Positions 1-9,695 of a stretch of 47,930 bases of DNA are shown piece after piece. The position numbers and the translations under genes were made by a program. The notes below the pieces were generated by a model that did not search any database, was not told where the DNA came from, and worked only from the letters and a program-made list of their open reading frames with translations. The stretch's first letter is position 1. The number at the start of each line of letters is the position of its first letter. The stretch covers positions 1 through 47,930 of the forward strand of contig CANQXH010000006.1 in the NCBI GenBank assembly GCA_947627745.1, given 5' to 3'. Source of the DNA: an uncultured Oscillospiraceae bacterium. Its GTDB lineage: Bacteria; Bacillota; Clostridia; Oscillospirales; Oscillospiraceae.

Positions 1-568
1 CCAGGTCGTAGGCCTCCTTGGGGCCCATGATGCCGGCCATGTCCTTGATGCAGATGGTGGAGGCGCCCATTTCCTTGAGCTCCTTGACCATCTTGACATA
101 GTTGGCCTGGGTGTGGACCGGGGAGGTGGTGTAGGAGATGGTGCCGGAGGCGATGGCCCCGGCCTTGATAGTGGCCTCCATGGCCACCTTCAGGTTGTTC
201 ACGTCGTTCAGGGCGTCGAAGATGCGGATCACGTCGATGCCGTTCTCCACGGCCTTGGCCACAAAGAGCTTGACGAAATCATCGGGGTAGTGGGCGTAGC
301 CCAGGACGTTCTGGCCCCGGAGGAGCATTTGCAGCTTGGTGTTGGGCATTTTGGCCCGGATCTTCCGCAGCCGCTCCCAGGGATCCTCGTGCAGGTAGCG
401 CAGGCACACGTCGAAGGTGGCGCCGCCCCAGCACTCCACGGCGTAGTAACCCACCTTGTCGATGGTGGGCAGCATGGGCTCGAACTTGTCATAGGGAAGA
501 CGGGTGGCGATCAGGGACTGGTTGGCGTCCCGCAGCACCGTTTCTACGAACTGTACCTTTTGAGCCAT
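1..568 (-). CDS. Oxaloacetate decarboxylase alpha / pyruvate carboxylase subunit B, N-terminal part (runs off left edge)
   Basis: The first 189 codons of a biotin-dependent carboxyltransferase are present; the rest lies beyond the window. The start is the ATG at 568, preceded on the minus strand by GGAGG about 10 nt upstream. The HMGL-like TIM-barrel signature is clear: ETVLRDANQSL near residue 8 (the Asp is a metal ligand in the family), LRGQNVLGYAHYPDD, RIFDALND and IKDMAGI. The family moves CO2 between oxaloacetate and biotin, either as the alpha subunit of the sodium-pumping decarboxylase or as subunit B of two-part pyruvate carboxylase. The biotinyl domain that would help separate these is not visible. 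It lies 78 bp downstream of pckA on the same strand, so both act on oxaloacetate, but an intrinsic terminator sits between them. Confidence 0.9.
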   Translation of the reverse strand, partial: MAQKVQFVETVLRDANQSLIATRLPYDKFEPMLPTIDKVGYYAVECWGGATFDVCLRYLHEDPWERLRKIRAKMPNTKLQMLLRGQNVLGYAHYPDDFVKLFVAKAVENGIDVIRIFDALNDVNNLKVAMEATIKAGAIASGTISYTTSPVHTQANYVKMVKELKEMGASTICIKDMAGIMGPKEAYDL

Positions 569-604
569 AGGGGAAAACCTCCATATGTGATTTTTTGACG
601 GGGG

Positions 605-631
605 AAAAGGCTCCGGGCCCGGCCCGGAGCC
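605..631 (-). terminator. Intrinsic terminator after pckA
   Basis: A 9-bp GC stem (609-617 with 623-631, GGCTCCGGG/CCCGGAGCC, 5-nt loop) is followed on the minus strand by TTTTCCCC. It lies between the pckA stop and the carboxyltransferase start, so it may reduce rather than abolish read-through. Confidence 0.75.
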
Positions 632-646
632 GGATGCGCTGAAATT

Positions 647-2236
<1,590 letters not shown>

Positions 2237-2338
2237 AGTGTATCCTCCTAAGATTGAGAAAAAATCGGCAGCGGCAGATTTGCCGCGTTGACCACGAGCT
2301 GTGGACAGTTTGAAAAAATTCCAACTTCCACCAAATAC

Positions 2339-2367
2339 ATTGTATCACGAATTTGACATCTTGTCTA
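2339..2367 (-). promoter_or_regulatory. pckA promoter
   Basis: Read on the minus strand: -35 TAGACA (2362-2367), 17-bp spacer, -10 TACAAT (2339-2344) with an extended TG one base upstream of the -10. The leader to pckA is about 100 nt. Confidence 0.7.
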
Positions 2368-2400
2368 CTATTATTTCGATAATTTTTTCCCGATTTAGGC

Positions 2401-2450
2401 GGGGCCATCCCCCTGCCGGGGTTGCTTTTTGGACCGAAATGGGATATAAT
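2401..2450 (+). promoter_or_regulatory. Promoter of the CsoR-like gene, with a G-tract dyad
   Basis: -35 TTGCTT (2422-2427), 17-bp spacer, -10 TATAAT (2445-2450), 28 bp before the start codon. Just upstream lies GGGG-CCAT-CCCC (2401-2412). CsoR/RcnR-family repressors commonly bind G-tract inverted repeats, so this dyad is a candidate operator; that is inference. Confidence 0.6.
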
Positions 2451-2477
2451 CAGAAAAAAGGCGAAAGGAGTCCAGCC

Positions 2478-2807
2478 ATGGAGCAAGATCCCCACCACGA
2501 CCACGCTTATATGCACGCCCACGGCATCGCCCACACCCACAACCACGTCCACGAAAACCAAAAAGCGGTGGTCAACCGTCTGGCCCGGGCCATCGGCCAC
2601 CTGGAGAAGGTCAAGCGGATGGTGGAGGAGGGCTATGACTGCTCCGAGGTGCTGATCCAGCTGGCCGCCGTCCGCTCCGCGCTGGAGGGCACCGGGAAGG
2701 TAATCCTCCAGGACCACCTCCGCCACTGCATGGTGGACGCCGTGGCCGCCGGGGACCAGACCGCCATCGACGATCTGTGCCAGGCCATCGACAAATTCAT
2801 GAAATAA
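2478..2807 (+). CDS. CsoR/RcnR (DUF156) family metal-sensing repressor with His-rich N-terminus
   Basis: 109 aa. The start is the ATG at 2478, 6 nt after AAAGGAG. The all-helical DUF156 core begins near residue 28. The canonical sensing triad is present as C55 (DCSEVLIQ), H80 and C84 (HLRHC), the pattern of copper-sensing CsoR. The first 25 residues hold nine histidines, a metal-chelating tail that many CsoR proteins lack but some Ni/Co or unusual members carry. No copper ATPase or metal exporter is adjacent, so target and metal are uncertain; a stand-alone autoregulated repressor is most likely. It has its own promoter and terminator. Confidence 0.9.
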   Translation: MEQDPHHDHAYMHAHGIAHTHNHVHENQKAVVNRLARAIGHLEKVKRMVEEGYDCSEVLIQLAAVRSALEGTGKVILQDHLRHCMVDAVAAGDQTAIDDLCQAIDKFMK

Positions 2808-2815
2808 AGGCACCG

Positions 2816-2850
2816 AGCCGCTCTCCCGATTCCCCCGGGGGAGCGGCTTT
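2816..2850 (+). terminator. Intrinsic terminator of the CsoR-like gene
   Basis: A 12-nt GC-rich stem (2816-2827 with 2837-2848, one weak pair) followed by a short T run, immediately after the stop codon at 2807. Confidence 0.75.
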
Positions 2851-2996
2851 GACAAAATTTAGGGGAAATGGCGCTTTTGATTGGGATTGTATTTTTCCTT
2901 TTTCTATTGTACACTATAAGTTATACCAGATCGGGACAAAAAAGAAAACAATCGTGTTTTATGACAGCAGATTTGCTTCGAGCGGGAGGGACTGTT

Positions 2997-3320
2997 ATGG
3001 CGTCGAGCAAGGAATATCTGGCGTTTATTTTGGAGCAGCTGTCGGAGCTGGACGGCGTTTCGGCCCGTGGGATGATGGGTGAATATATTCTGTATTACAA
3101 TGGGAAAATTGTCGGCGGGATCTACGACGACCGACTGCTTGTAAAGCCAACAAAATCGGCAAAAACACTCCTACCGGATGCCCCTTATGAATTGCCATAT
3201 GAAGGGGCGAAAGAAATGCTGCTCGTGGATAACGTGGACGACAGAGCTTTTTTGACCGCGCTTTTCCGGGCTATGTACGAGGAACTTCCGGCGCAAAAGC
3301 CGAAAAAGAATAACCGATGA
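2997..3320 (+). CDS. TfoX/Sxy N-terminal-domain protein
   Basis: 107 aa. The ATG at 2997 is chosen because the family domain begins here (SKEYLAFILEQL, then GMMGEYILYYNGKIVGGIYDDRLLVKPT) and a GGGAGGGA site precedes it. An upstream in-frame ATG at 2868 would add a hydrophobic stretch unlike the family. The motif GxMGEYxxYxxGKxxGxxxDDxLxxK is typical of TfoX_N. Enterobacterial Sxy/TfoX controls competence, but in Bacillota these short single-domain proteins have no settled role. It ends 53 bp before a response-regulator gene and could be cotranscribed with it. Confidence 0.82.
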   Translation: MASSKEYLAFILEQLSELDGVSARGMMGEYILYYNGKIVGGIYDDRLLVKPTKSAKTLLPDAPYELPYEGAKEMLLVDNVDDRAFLTALFRAMYEELPAQKPKKNNR

Positions 3321-3373
3321 CGGAAGCGGGAGCCATGGTCTATTATGATAAAAGCGGCGAGAGGGCGAAATTC

Positions 3374-4072
3374 ATGAACTATAAAATCGCGATTTGCGAC
3401 GATTCCGACGCGGACCGGCAATATTTGGCGGCCCTGGCGGAAAACTGGGCGGCCCGCGCCGGGCACACGGTCAAAATCGACCAATTTTCCTCCGCCGAGG
3501 GCTTTTTGTTCCACTACGCGGAGGAAAAGGACTACGATATCCTGCTCCTGGACATTGAAATGGGGGCGATGGACGGGGTGGCCATGGCCAAACGGCTGCG
3601 GCAAGCGAACGACACCGTCCAGATCGTCTTCGTCACGGGCTATTCCGACTATATTGACCAGGGTTACGAGGTGGCGGCGCTGCACTACCTGATGAAGCCG
3701 GTGGGGGCGGAGAAGCTCCGGGCCGTCCTGGACCGGGCGGCGGAAAAGCTGGCGAAAAACGAGCGGGTTTTGAATCTGGAGCTGGGGGGCGAAATGGTGC
3801 GCCTGCCGGTCTACCAGATCCGGTACGCGGAGGTCTTCGGCAACTATGTGACCATCCACGCCAAGGCCGATTACACTGTGAAAATGACCCTGAGCAGCCT
3901 GGAGGAGCGGCTGGACGAGCGCTTTTACCGGGTGGGCCGCTCTACCTTGGTGAACCTGACCCAGATCAGCCGGGTGACCAGGACCCAGATCTTCCTGGGG
4001 GACGGCGCCGTCCTCCCGCTGCCCCGGGGGGCCTACGACGGCGTCAACCGGGCGATCATCAACAGGGGGTGA
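3374..4072 (+). CDS. LytTR-family response regulator
   Basis: 232 aa in two domains. An N-terminal receiver starts at MNYKIAICDDS and has acidic residues D9/D10, the predicted phosphoacceptor D60 (LLLDIEMG), a Thr in FVTGYSD and the Lys of YLMKPV. A C-terminal LytTR DNA-binding domain spans about residues 130-232 (RYAEVFGNYVTIH, FYRVGRSTLVNL). The ATG at 3374 is preferred because the receiver fold begins there; ATGs at 3317 and 3335 are in frame. The GHKL kinase follows after 4 bp, so the two form a two-component pair. The probable target is the ABC exporter operon downstream. Confidence 0.93.
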   Translation: MNYKIAICDDSDADRQYLAALAENWAARAGHTVKIDQFSSAEGFLFHYAEEKDYDILLLDIEMGAMDGVAMAKRLRQANDTVQIVFVTGYSDYIDQGYEVAALHYLMKPVGAEKLRAVLDRAAEKLAKNERVLNLELGGEMVRLPVYQIRYAEVFGNYVTIHAKADYTVKMTLSSLEERLDERFYRVGRSTLVNLTQISRVTRTQIFLGDGAVLPLPRGAYDGVNRAIINRG

Positions 4073-4076
4073 GACC

Positions 4077-4739
4077 ATGGGCCTGCTTTCCAAGCGGATC
4101 GATCAGCGGATCGCCGATTATCAGCGGGAGCTGATCGAGACCCACTACCGGGAGGTGGACAATATGTACCGCCAGATCCGGGGCTGGCGGCACGATTACC
4201 GCAATCACATCCAGACCATGAAGGCCTACGCCGCCGCGGAGGATTGGGAGGCCATCCGGCGGTATCTGGACCTTCTGGATGAGGACCTGACCACCGTGGA
4301 CACGGTCATCAAGACCGGCAACCCCATGGCCGACGCCATCCTGAATTCCAAAATCTCCCTGGCCAAGGCCAAGGGGATCACCGTGGTGGCGGACGCTCAG
4401 ATCCCCGTCCGGCTGCGCTCCTCGGAGATCGACCTGTGCTGCATCATCGGCAACCTCTTTGACAACGCCATCGAGGCCTGCCAGAAGCTACCTGAGGACC
4501 GGCGGGTGATCCGGGTGTACATGGACATGAAAAATACCCAGCTGTACATCTCCTTTACCAACTTCACCGCCGGGAAGAAGCTGAAAAAAGAGGGAAAGCT
4601 GTTCCGCAGCACCAAGGGCGAAGGCCACGGCTTCGGGCTGGTGCGGATCGACGCCATTGTGGAGCGCCTGGGCGGGTACATCAGCCGCAACAGCGAGGAC
4701 GGGGCCTTCACCACCGAGATCCTGCTGCCCCAGCTTTGA
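4077..4739 (+). CDS. GHKL-domain sensor histidine kinase, soluble, without a sensor domain
   Basis: 220 aa. The dimerisation/phosphoacceptor helix holds RHDYRNHIQ (H39, N43), typical of AgrC/VirS-like kinases paired with LytTR regulators. The ATPase domain shows the N-box FDNAIEAC near residue 125 and the G-box GHGFGL near residue 185. AgrC-type kinases normally carry six or seven membrane helices; none is present, so this form lacks any visible input domain and is predicted cytosolic. It may read an intracellular signal, a partner protein or the ABC proteins encoded next. It directly follows its regulator. Confidence 0.92.
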   Translation: MGLLSKRIDQRIADYQRELIETHYREVDNMYRQIRGWRHDYRNHIQTMKAYAAAEDWEAIRRYLDLLDEDLTTVDTVIKTGNPMADAILNSKISLAKAKGITVVADAQIPVRLRSSEIDLCCIIGNLFDNAIEACQKLPEDRRVIRVYMDMKNTQLYISFTNFTAGKKLKKEGKLFRSTKGEGHGFGLVRIDAIVERLGGYISRNSEDGAFTTEILLPQL

Positions 4740-4764
4740 ACGCGATTCATCCCCCGAAAACGGC

Positions 4765-4800
4765 GGTTCGTCCCCGGATCGACCCGGGGACGAACCTTTT
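4765..4800 (+). terminator. Intrinsic terminator after the histidine kinase
   Basis: A perfect 13-bp stem (4765-4777 with 4784-4796) with a 6-nt loop, followed by TTTTG. It separates the two-component genes from the ABC operon. Confidence 0.8.
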
Positions 4801-4801
4801 G

Positions 4802-4810
4802 TGGTACAAT
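4802..4810 (+). promoter_or_regulatory. Extended -10 promoter of the ABC exporter operon
   Basis: TGG-TACAAT lies directly behind the terminator and 22 bp before the ABC start. No good -35 is visible (the terminator occupies its place), which would fit an activator-dependent promoter. No convincing LytTR direct repeat was found. Confidence 0.5.
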
Positions 4811-4832
4811 CGGCGCCGTGAGGTGAAATAAC

Positions 4833-6641
4833 ATGAAGCCAAAGGAAAAACCAAAATACAACGTCCTGCAAAATGTCGGGTGGATGGCGGGCCTTGCCTG
4901 GAAGATTCGCAAGCGGGTGCTTTTCTTCTGCGTTTTGTCAGCAATCCTGGTGGTCCTGCTCAATTTGACCCAGCTCTACATCGCCCCCCAGGTCCTGGCC
5001 CGGGTGGAGCGGCAGGCCCCCATCGGGGAGCTGCTGGGGACCATCGGGGCCTTCACCGCCGCCCTCTTTTTGGTCCAGGGCCTGGACCGGTATATCAGCG
5101 AAATCACCATGTTCGCCCGGGTGGATGTGCGCAGCTGGATTATCGGGAAAATTAGCGAAAAGTGCTGCGCCACCTCCTACCCTAACACCCTGGAGGAGCC
5201 CTTTATCAAGATGCGGGAAAAGGCCCACGACGCCTGCAACGGCAATAACCAGGCGACGGAGCATATCTGGCAGACCCTGACCATGCTGCTGGCCAACATC
5301 GGCGGCCTTGTGGTGTACCTGGGCATTTTGTCCCGGATCAACGGGCTGCTACTCCTTGTGATCGTGGTCACCTGCGTGGCGGGGTTCCTGGTCTCCCGGC
5401 ACGCTAACAGCTGGCGGTATGCCCACAAGGAGGAGGAAGAAAAATACTTCCAGAAAGTCAACTACCTCCAGATCAAATCGGAATCGGTGGCGCTGGCGAA
5501 GGACATCCGGGTTTTCGGCCTGCAAAGCTGGCTGCGGGAGCTGCTGACCCAGGCCCACGATCTTTACCTGGATTTCATCCTCCGCCGGGAGCGGGTGGAG
5601 GTGCTGGCGGATCTGACGGCGGTGGCGCTGACCATGGCCCGGAACGGCATCGCCTATGTGGTGCTGATCAATAAGACCCTCCACGAGGGCTTGCCAGTCT
5701 CCGAGTTTCTGCTGTACTTTACGGCGGTGACCACCTTCACCGACTGGGTCATGGGCATTCTGCGGCAGATGTCGGCGCTGCACCAGGAGAGCCTGGATAT
5801 CTCCCTGATCCGGGAATTTCTGGACTACCCCGAGCCATTTCGGTTCGACGGCGGCGCTGCGGTTCCAAAGGCGGCAGGATATGAGCTGCAATTGGAGGGG
5901 GTCTCCTACCGCTACCCCGGAGCCCAGGAGGACACTCTCTACAATCTCGATCTGACCGTCCACCCGGGGGAGAAGCTGGCCATCGTGGGCCTGAACGGCG
6001 CGGGGAAGACCACCCTGGTCAAGCTCCTGTGTGGACTTTTAGACCCTACGGAAGGGACGGTCCTGCTCAACGGCCAGGACATCCGGACCTTTGACCGGCG
6101 AAGCTACTACGACCTGTTCAGCGCTGTCTTTCAGGAGTTTTCCATTCTGGACGTCACCGTAGCGGAGGAGATCGCCCAGACCACGGAGGGCATCGACGAT
6201 GATCGGATCAAAGACTGCCTGGAGAAGGCGGGGCTCACCGCCGCCATTCAGAAGCTGCCCAAGGGGTTGGAGACCCACATCGGCCGGGAGGTCTATCTGG
6301 ACGGCGCCCTGTTTTCCGGCGGCGAGACCCAGCGGCTGATGCTGGCCCGGGCCCTTTATAAGGACGGCCCCATTTTGCTGCTGGACGAGCCCACGGCGGC
6401 CCTGGACCCCATCGCCGAAAACGACATCTACATGAAATACAGCGAGATGACCAAGGGAAAGACCTCGGTATTCATCTCCCACCGGCTGGCCTCCACCCGG
6501 TTCTGCGACCGGATCATCCTGATCGACGGCGGGAAGATCCGGGAGGAGGGCACCCACGACAGCCTGCTGGCTCTGGGCGGGGAATACGCCAAGCTCTTTA
6601 AGGTTCAGAGCCGGTACTATCAGGAGGGAAAGGAGTTTTGA
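4833..6641 (+). CDS. ABC exporter half-transporter (membrane + ATPase domains), first of a pair
   Basis: 602 aa. An N-terminal six-helix exporter domain (about residues 25-320) is fused to a nucleotide-binding domain with Walker A GLNGAGKTT, signature FSGGETQR, Walker B ILLLDEP and switch His in ISHRLAS. The start is the ATG at 4833 with GAGGTGA upstream. It ends 2 bp before a second half-transporter, so the two probably form a heterodimer. Neither carries a peptidase C39 domain, and no precursor peptide or maturation enzyme is adjacent, so the substrate cannot be named. The LytTR/GHKL pair upstream suggests export of, or response to, a peptide or antibiotic. Confidence 0.93.
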   Translation: MKPKEKPKYNVLQNVGWMAGLAWKIRKRVLFFCVLSAILVVLLNLTQLYIAPQVLARVERQAPIGELLGTIGAFTAALFLVQGLDRYISEITMFARVDVRSWIIGKISEKCCATSYPNTLEEPFIKMREKAHDACNGNNQATEHIWQTLTMLLANIGGLVVYLGILSRINGLLLLVIVVTCVAGFLVSRHANSWRYAHKEEEEKYFQKVNYLQIKSESVALAKDIRVFGLQSWLRELLTQAHDLYLDFILRRERVEVLADLTAVALTMARNGIAYVVLINKTLHEGLPVSEFLLYFTAVTTFTDWVMGILRQMSALHQESLDISLIREFLDYPEPFRFDGGAAVPKAAGYELQLEGVSYRYPGAQEDTLYNLDLTVHPGEKLAIVGLNGAGKTTLVKLLCGLLDPTEGTVLLNGQDIRTFDRRSYYDLFSAVFQEFSILDVTVAEEIAQTTEGIDDDRIKDCLEKAGLTAAIQKLPKGLETHIGREVYLDGALFSGGETQRLMLARALYKDGPILLLDEPTAALDPIAENDIYMKYSEMTKGKTSVFISHRLASTRFCDRIILIDGGKIREEGTHDSLLALGGEYAKLFKVQSRYYQEGKEF

Positions 6642-6643
6642 CC

Positions 6644-8509
6644 ATGAAAAAGAAAGGTACATTGCGCCAAGCCGCCGCCCTTCACCTGCGGGCCATCCGG
6701 GCGCTGCACAAGGTCTGCCCCCAATTTTTCCCGGTCCTGACGCTGTACCGCCTTTTCAGCGCCGTCGCCCCCTATGTCACCGTGTTCTTCTCGGCCCGGG
6801 TCCTGAACGAGCTCGCCACTTTGCGCCGGGCGGAGGCCCTTTGGAACTGGGTGATCGCGGGGGTGGGGTGCGTGGGACTGGTATCCGCTTTGAGCGCCGT
6901 TCTTCTGCGCCGGTACGCGACGCTGTACGGCGACCTGGTGAGAAGAAAAGAGATCCTGTTCATCCAAAAAATGCTGTCCCTGGATTTTTCCCAGCTGGAC
7001 AAGCAGGAGACCCACGATCTCCGGGCCCAGATCCAGCAGAATGAGAACTGGTCCGGCTGGGGCCTGATGCAGGTGCAGAGCATTTACAGCGATTTTGTCA
7101 GCGGCGTGGTGGGGATTTTCAGCGGCGTCGCCCTGACCGTGAGCCTGTTCACCGCGCCAGTCCCGGCCTCCGCCGGGTGGCTCACCGTGCTGAATAACCC
7201 GGTCTTCATTTTGGTTCTGGCCGGCCTCATGGTGGGGGTCAGCGCCCTGGCGGGTATGTGCGGCGCCGCCGCGACAAAATGCTGGAGCAGCGCCGCGGAG
7301 GAGGCCACCTTCGGAAACCGGCTGTTCGCCCATTTTGGCTTCATCGGCATGGACCGGGAGCGGGGCGTGGATATCCGCATGTACGATCAGCGGCGCCTGG
7401 TCCGCGCCTACTGGTCTGTAAACACCTCCTTCGGCGCCACCGGCTCCATCGGAAGGCTGGCCCAGGGGAAAATGGGCGTCTACGCCAGCCTGGGGGCTTG
7501 CGTTACCGTCCTGATTACGGGCTCGGTCTATGTGTTCACCTGCCTGAAGGCCTGGGGCGGCGCCTTTGACGTGGGCAGCGTCACCCAATATGTGGGCGCC
7601 GCCACGGCCATGGTGGGGAGCCTCTTTACCTTGGTGAGGATGATGGGCGTACTGGAGACCAACGCCGGCTATTTGGAGAAGATCTTCGCCTTCCTGGACA
7701 TCCCCAACGCCATGTACCAGGGGTCTCTCACCACGGAAAAGCGGATGGACCGCCGGTACGAGATCGAATTTCGGGACGTGTCCTTCAAGTACCCCGGCGC
7801 GGAAACCTGGGCCCTGCGCCACGCGAGTTTAAAATTCAACGTGGGCTCCCGCCTGGCCATCGTGGGGGAAAACGGCAGCGGCAAGACAACCTTCATCAAG
7901 CTCCTGTGCCGCCTGTACGACCCCCAGGAGGGGCAGATCCTCCTCAACGGCATCGATATCCGCAAGTACCGGTACGACGATTACATGGGGCTGTTCTCCG
8001 TGGTGTTCCAGGATTTCCAGCTCATCGCCCAGCCCCTGGGGGCCAACGTGGCGGGCAACATGGCATACGACCGGGACCGGGCCCGCCGGGCGCTGGTGGA
8101 CGCCGGCTTCGGCGACCGCTTAGAGGCCATGCCCCAGGGCCTGGACACCATGCTCTACAAGAATCTCTCCGAGGAGGGGGTGGACGTCTCCGGCGGCGAG
8201 GCACAGAAGATCGCCATTGCCCGGGCTCTATATAAGGACGCCCCCTTTATCATCCTGGACGAGCCTACGGCGGCTCTGGATCCCATCGCGGAGGCGGAAA
8301 TTTACAGCAAATTCGACGAGATCGCCGGGGACAAGACCGCCATCTACATCTCCCACCGCCTGTCCTCCTGCAAATTCTGCGACGAGATCGCGGTCTTCCA
8401 GGACGGCCGGATCGTCCAGCGGGGTTCCCACGAGGCGCTGGTGGCGGACGAAGAGGGGAAGTATCACCAGCTCTGGTCCGCCCAGGCCCAGTACTACACA
8501 GCGGAATGA
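6644..8509 (+). CDS. ABC exporter half-transporter, second of a pair
   Basis: 621 aa. The ATG at 6644 is chosen over an in-frame TTG at 6638 because AAGGAG sits 9 nt before it. The membrane domain covers about residues 20-330. The ATPase domain has Walker A GENGSGKTT, signature VSGGEAQK, Walker B FIILDEP and ISHRLSS. It is built like the preceding protein but not a close copy, as expected for a heterodimeric exporter. Translation is probably coupled (2-bp gap). A strong terminator follows. Confidence 0.93.
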   Translation: MKKKGTLRQAAALHLRAIRALHKVCPQFFPVLTLYRLFSAVAPYVTVFFSARVLNELATLRRAEALWNWVIAGVGCVGLVSALSAVLLRRYATLYGDLVRRKEILFIQKMLSLDFSQLDKQETHDLRAQIQQNENWSGWGLMQVQSIYSDFVSGVVGIFSGVALTVSLFTAPVPASAGWLTVLNNPVFILVLAGLMVGVSALAGMCGAAATKCWSSAAEEATFGNRLFAHFGFIGMDRERGVDIRMYDQRRLVRAYWSVNTSFGATGSIGRLAQGKMGVYASLGACVTVLITGSVYVFTCLKAWGGAFDVGSVTQYVGAATAMVGSLFTLVRMMGVLETNAGYLEKIFAFLDIPNAMYQGSLTTEKRMDRRYEIEFRDVSFKYPGAETWALRHASLKFNVGSRLAIVGENGSGKTTFIKLLCRLYDPQEGQILLNGIDIRKYRYDDYMGLFSVVFQDFQLIAQPLGANVAGNMAYDRDRARRALVDAGFGDRLEAMPQGLDTMLYKNLSEEGVDVSGGEAQKIAIARALYKDAPFIILDEPTAALDPIAEAEIYSKFDEIAGDKTAIYISHRLSSCKFCDEIAVFQDGRIVQRGSHEALVADEEGKYHQLWSAQAQYYTAE

Positions 8510-8521
8510 CAAAATAAGCGC

Positions 8522-8557
8522 GGGCTCCGGCGGGCAAAAAGCCGGAGCCCATGTTTT
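8522..8557 (+). terminator. Intrinsic terminator of the ABC operon
   Basis: A perfect 10-bp stem (8522-8531 with 8541-8550), 9-nt loop, followed by a short T-rich run. Confidence 0.8.
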
Positions 8558-8559
8558 CC

Positions 8560-9060
8560 CTATTGGCGGGCGTTTTTTGGGCAAATTGACGAAAAAAGAG
8601 AGAAAAAACCTTGGAAAAATGACCGCTCACAGCGGAAACTTACCTTTTTCGACTCTGTTATTTCCCGCTAAAATTTCGGACCGCTGTGCAAAAGGAAATA
8701 TGAAATATGATTGGATAGAAAATGCGCCCCCGCGTATGTCCAATCTGTTCCCTGCCGGGAGGAAAACCGCTCCGCCAAGATGCGGAAGCGAAGAGCGTTT
8801 GCACAGAATTTTTACCGGCGGCCCAAATGACGATCCTTTTGTGCAAATACTGGCGGTAAAATAGGAAACAGTTGAAAATGATACCTACTTGCGGCGCTTT
8901 TCCGGGCTGGGGTTTTTGACGAATAAAATACGGTGAATAAGAATACACGCCAAATACGGCCCTGCTTTTCGTCTTCCATGGGGGGACCTTTTTACGATTT
9001 TGTGCAAGCCCTCCAAACAGGTCCGGAAAAAGGCCAACTTTTTTTGTCCGTTTTGAATTT
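8560..9060. other. AT-rich intergenic region with no convincing gene
   Basis: About 500 bp that is clearly more AT-rich than its surroundings. Open frames exist on both strands but lack a good ribosome-binding site and any recognisable domain. The core TGTGCAA or its complement occurs at 8685-8691, 8799-8805, 8840-8846 and 9001-9007. Short inverted pieces resembling TTTTACCG appear near 8812 and 8855. It could be a long regulatory region or a decayed element. Confidence 0.5.
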
Positions 9061-9065
9061 TATAC

Positions 9066-9094
9066 TTGCTATTTTCGGGGGAAATTGGTATTAT
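9066..9094 (+). promoter_or_regulatory. Promoter of the HU-like gene
   Basis: -35 TTGCTA (9066-9071), 17-bp spacer, -10 TATTAT (9089-9094) with an extended TG. About 85 nt of leader precede the start. Confidence 0.7.
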
Positions 9095-9178
9095 TAATCT
9101 ATACGCAGGTCAGCTGCGCCCGGGGTTTGCCCGATGTGGTCCCATGGATTTCAACGAATTGGAAGAGAGGAATAATTG

Positions 9179-9502
9179 ATGAAAATGAAAAATGATAATA
9201 TGTTTCGCAGGGAGTTTGTGGAGGAGCTTAGCAAAAGGACCGGTCTGTCCGACGCGGACGCCAGCGAGGTAACAATGGCGTTTTTGGACATCCTGGAGGA
9301 CGCCTGGTGCCAGGGCCGGGGCGTCAATTTCACCGGCTTTGGCGCCTTTGAGCTGCGTCCCATCAGCGAGCGGATGGCCCGGAACCCCAAAACCATGGAG
9401 GATGCTCTGGTCCCGGCGGGGTTTAAGCCGGTATTCAAGGTCAGCCGGGGTCTGCGCGCCACCATTAACGACACCATTCGGCAAAATCAAAGCGGGAAAT
9501 GA
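9179..9502 (+). CDS. HU/IHF-family DNA-binding protein
   Basis: 107 aa. The N-terminal helices (EFVEELSKRTGLSDADASEVTMAFLDILEDAW) and the saddle strand VNFTGFGAFELR match HU. The DNA-binding arm region ARNPKTMEDALVPAG keeps the usual RNP-type turn but is somewhat longer and less basic than standard HU (about 90 aa). The ATG at 9179 directly follows a TTG; GAGAGG upstream supports it. It is probably a nucleoid-associated protein paralogue rather than the main HU. It is monocistronic, with its own promoter and terminator. Confidence 0.9.
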   Translation: MKMKNDNMFRREFVEELSKRTGLSDADASEVTMAFLDILEDAWCQGRGVNFTGFGAFELRPISERMARNPKTMEDALVPAGFKPVFKVSRGLRATINDTIRQNQSGK

Positions 9503-9552
9503 GTCCGCTGCCCGGCCCCTGGGCCCCATGGCGGAACCGTTTTATAAAAACA

Positions 9553-9582
9553 CGGCGGATTTTTATCCGCCGCGTTTTTTTC
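9553..9582 (+). terminator. Intrinsic terminator of the HU-like gene
   Basis: A perfect 8-bp stem (9553-9560 with 9565-9572), TTTT loop, then a run of seven T's. Confidence 0.85.
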
Positions 9583-9591
9583 TCCGCAATC

Positions 9592-9620
9592 TTGCTTTTT
9601 CCCCATATTCCCTCTATAAT
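9592..9620 (+). promoter_or_regulatory. Promoter of the gene at 9696
   Basis: -35 TTGCTT (9592-9597), 17-bp spacer, -10 TATAAT (9615-9620). It overlaps the end of the preceding terminator. Confidence 0.65.
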
Positions 9621-9695
9621 GGATATGTAAACAAACGCGCAAGCCAGTCCGCCGCCGGGTGCGGGCAGGCCCCGGGGGAAGGGAGTGGGTCCGGG

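Noticed and set aside
8658-8948. 96-codon minus-strand frame in the intergenic region
   Set aside because: No RBS, no domain and an unusual composition.
9339-9695. N-terminal extension of the 9696 gene through the HU-like gene
   Set aside because: It overlaps the HU gene, its terminator and a clear promoter in another frame.
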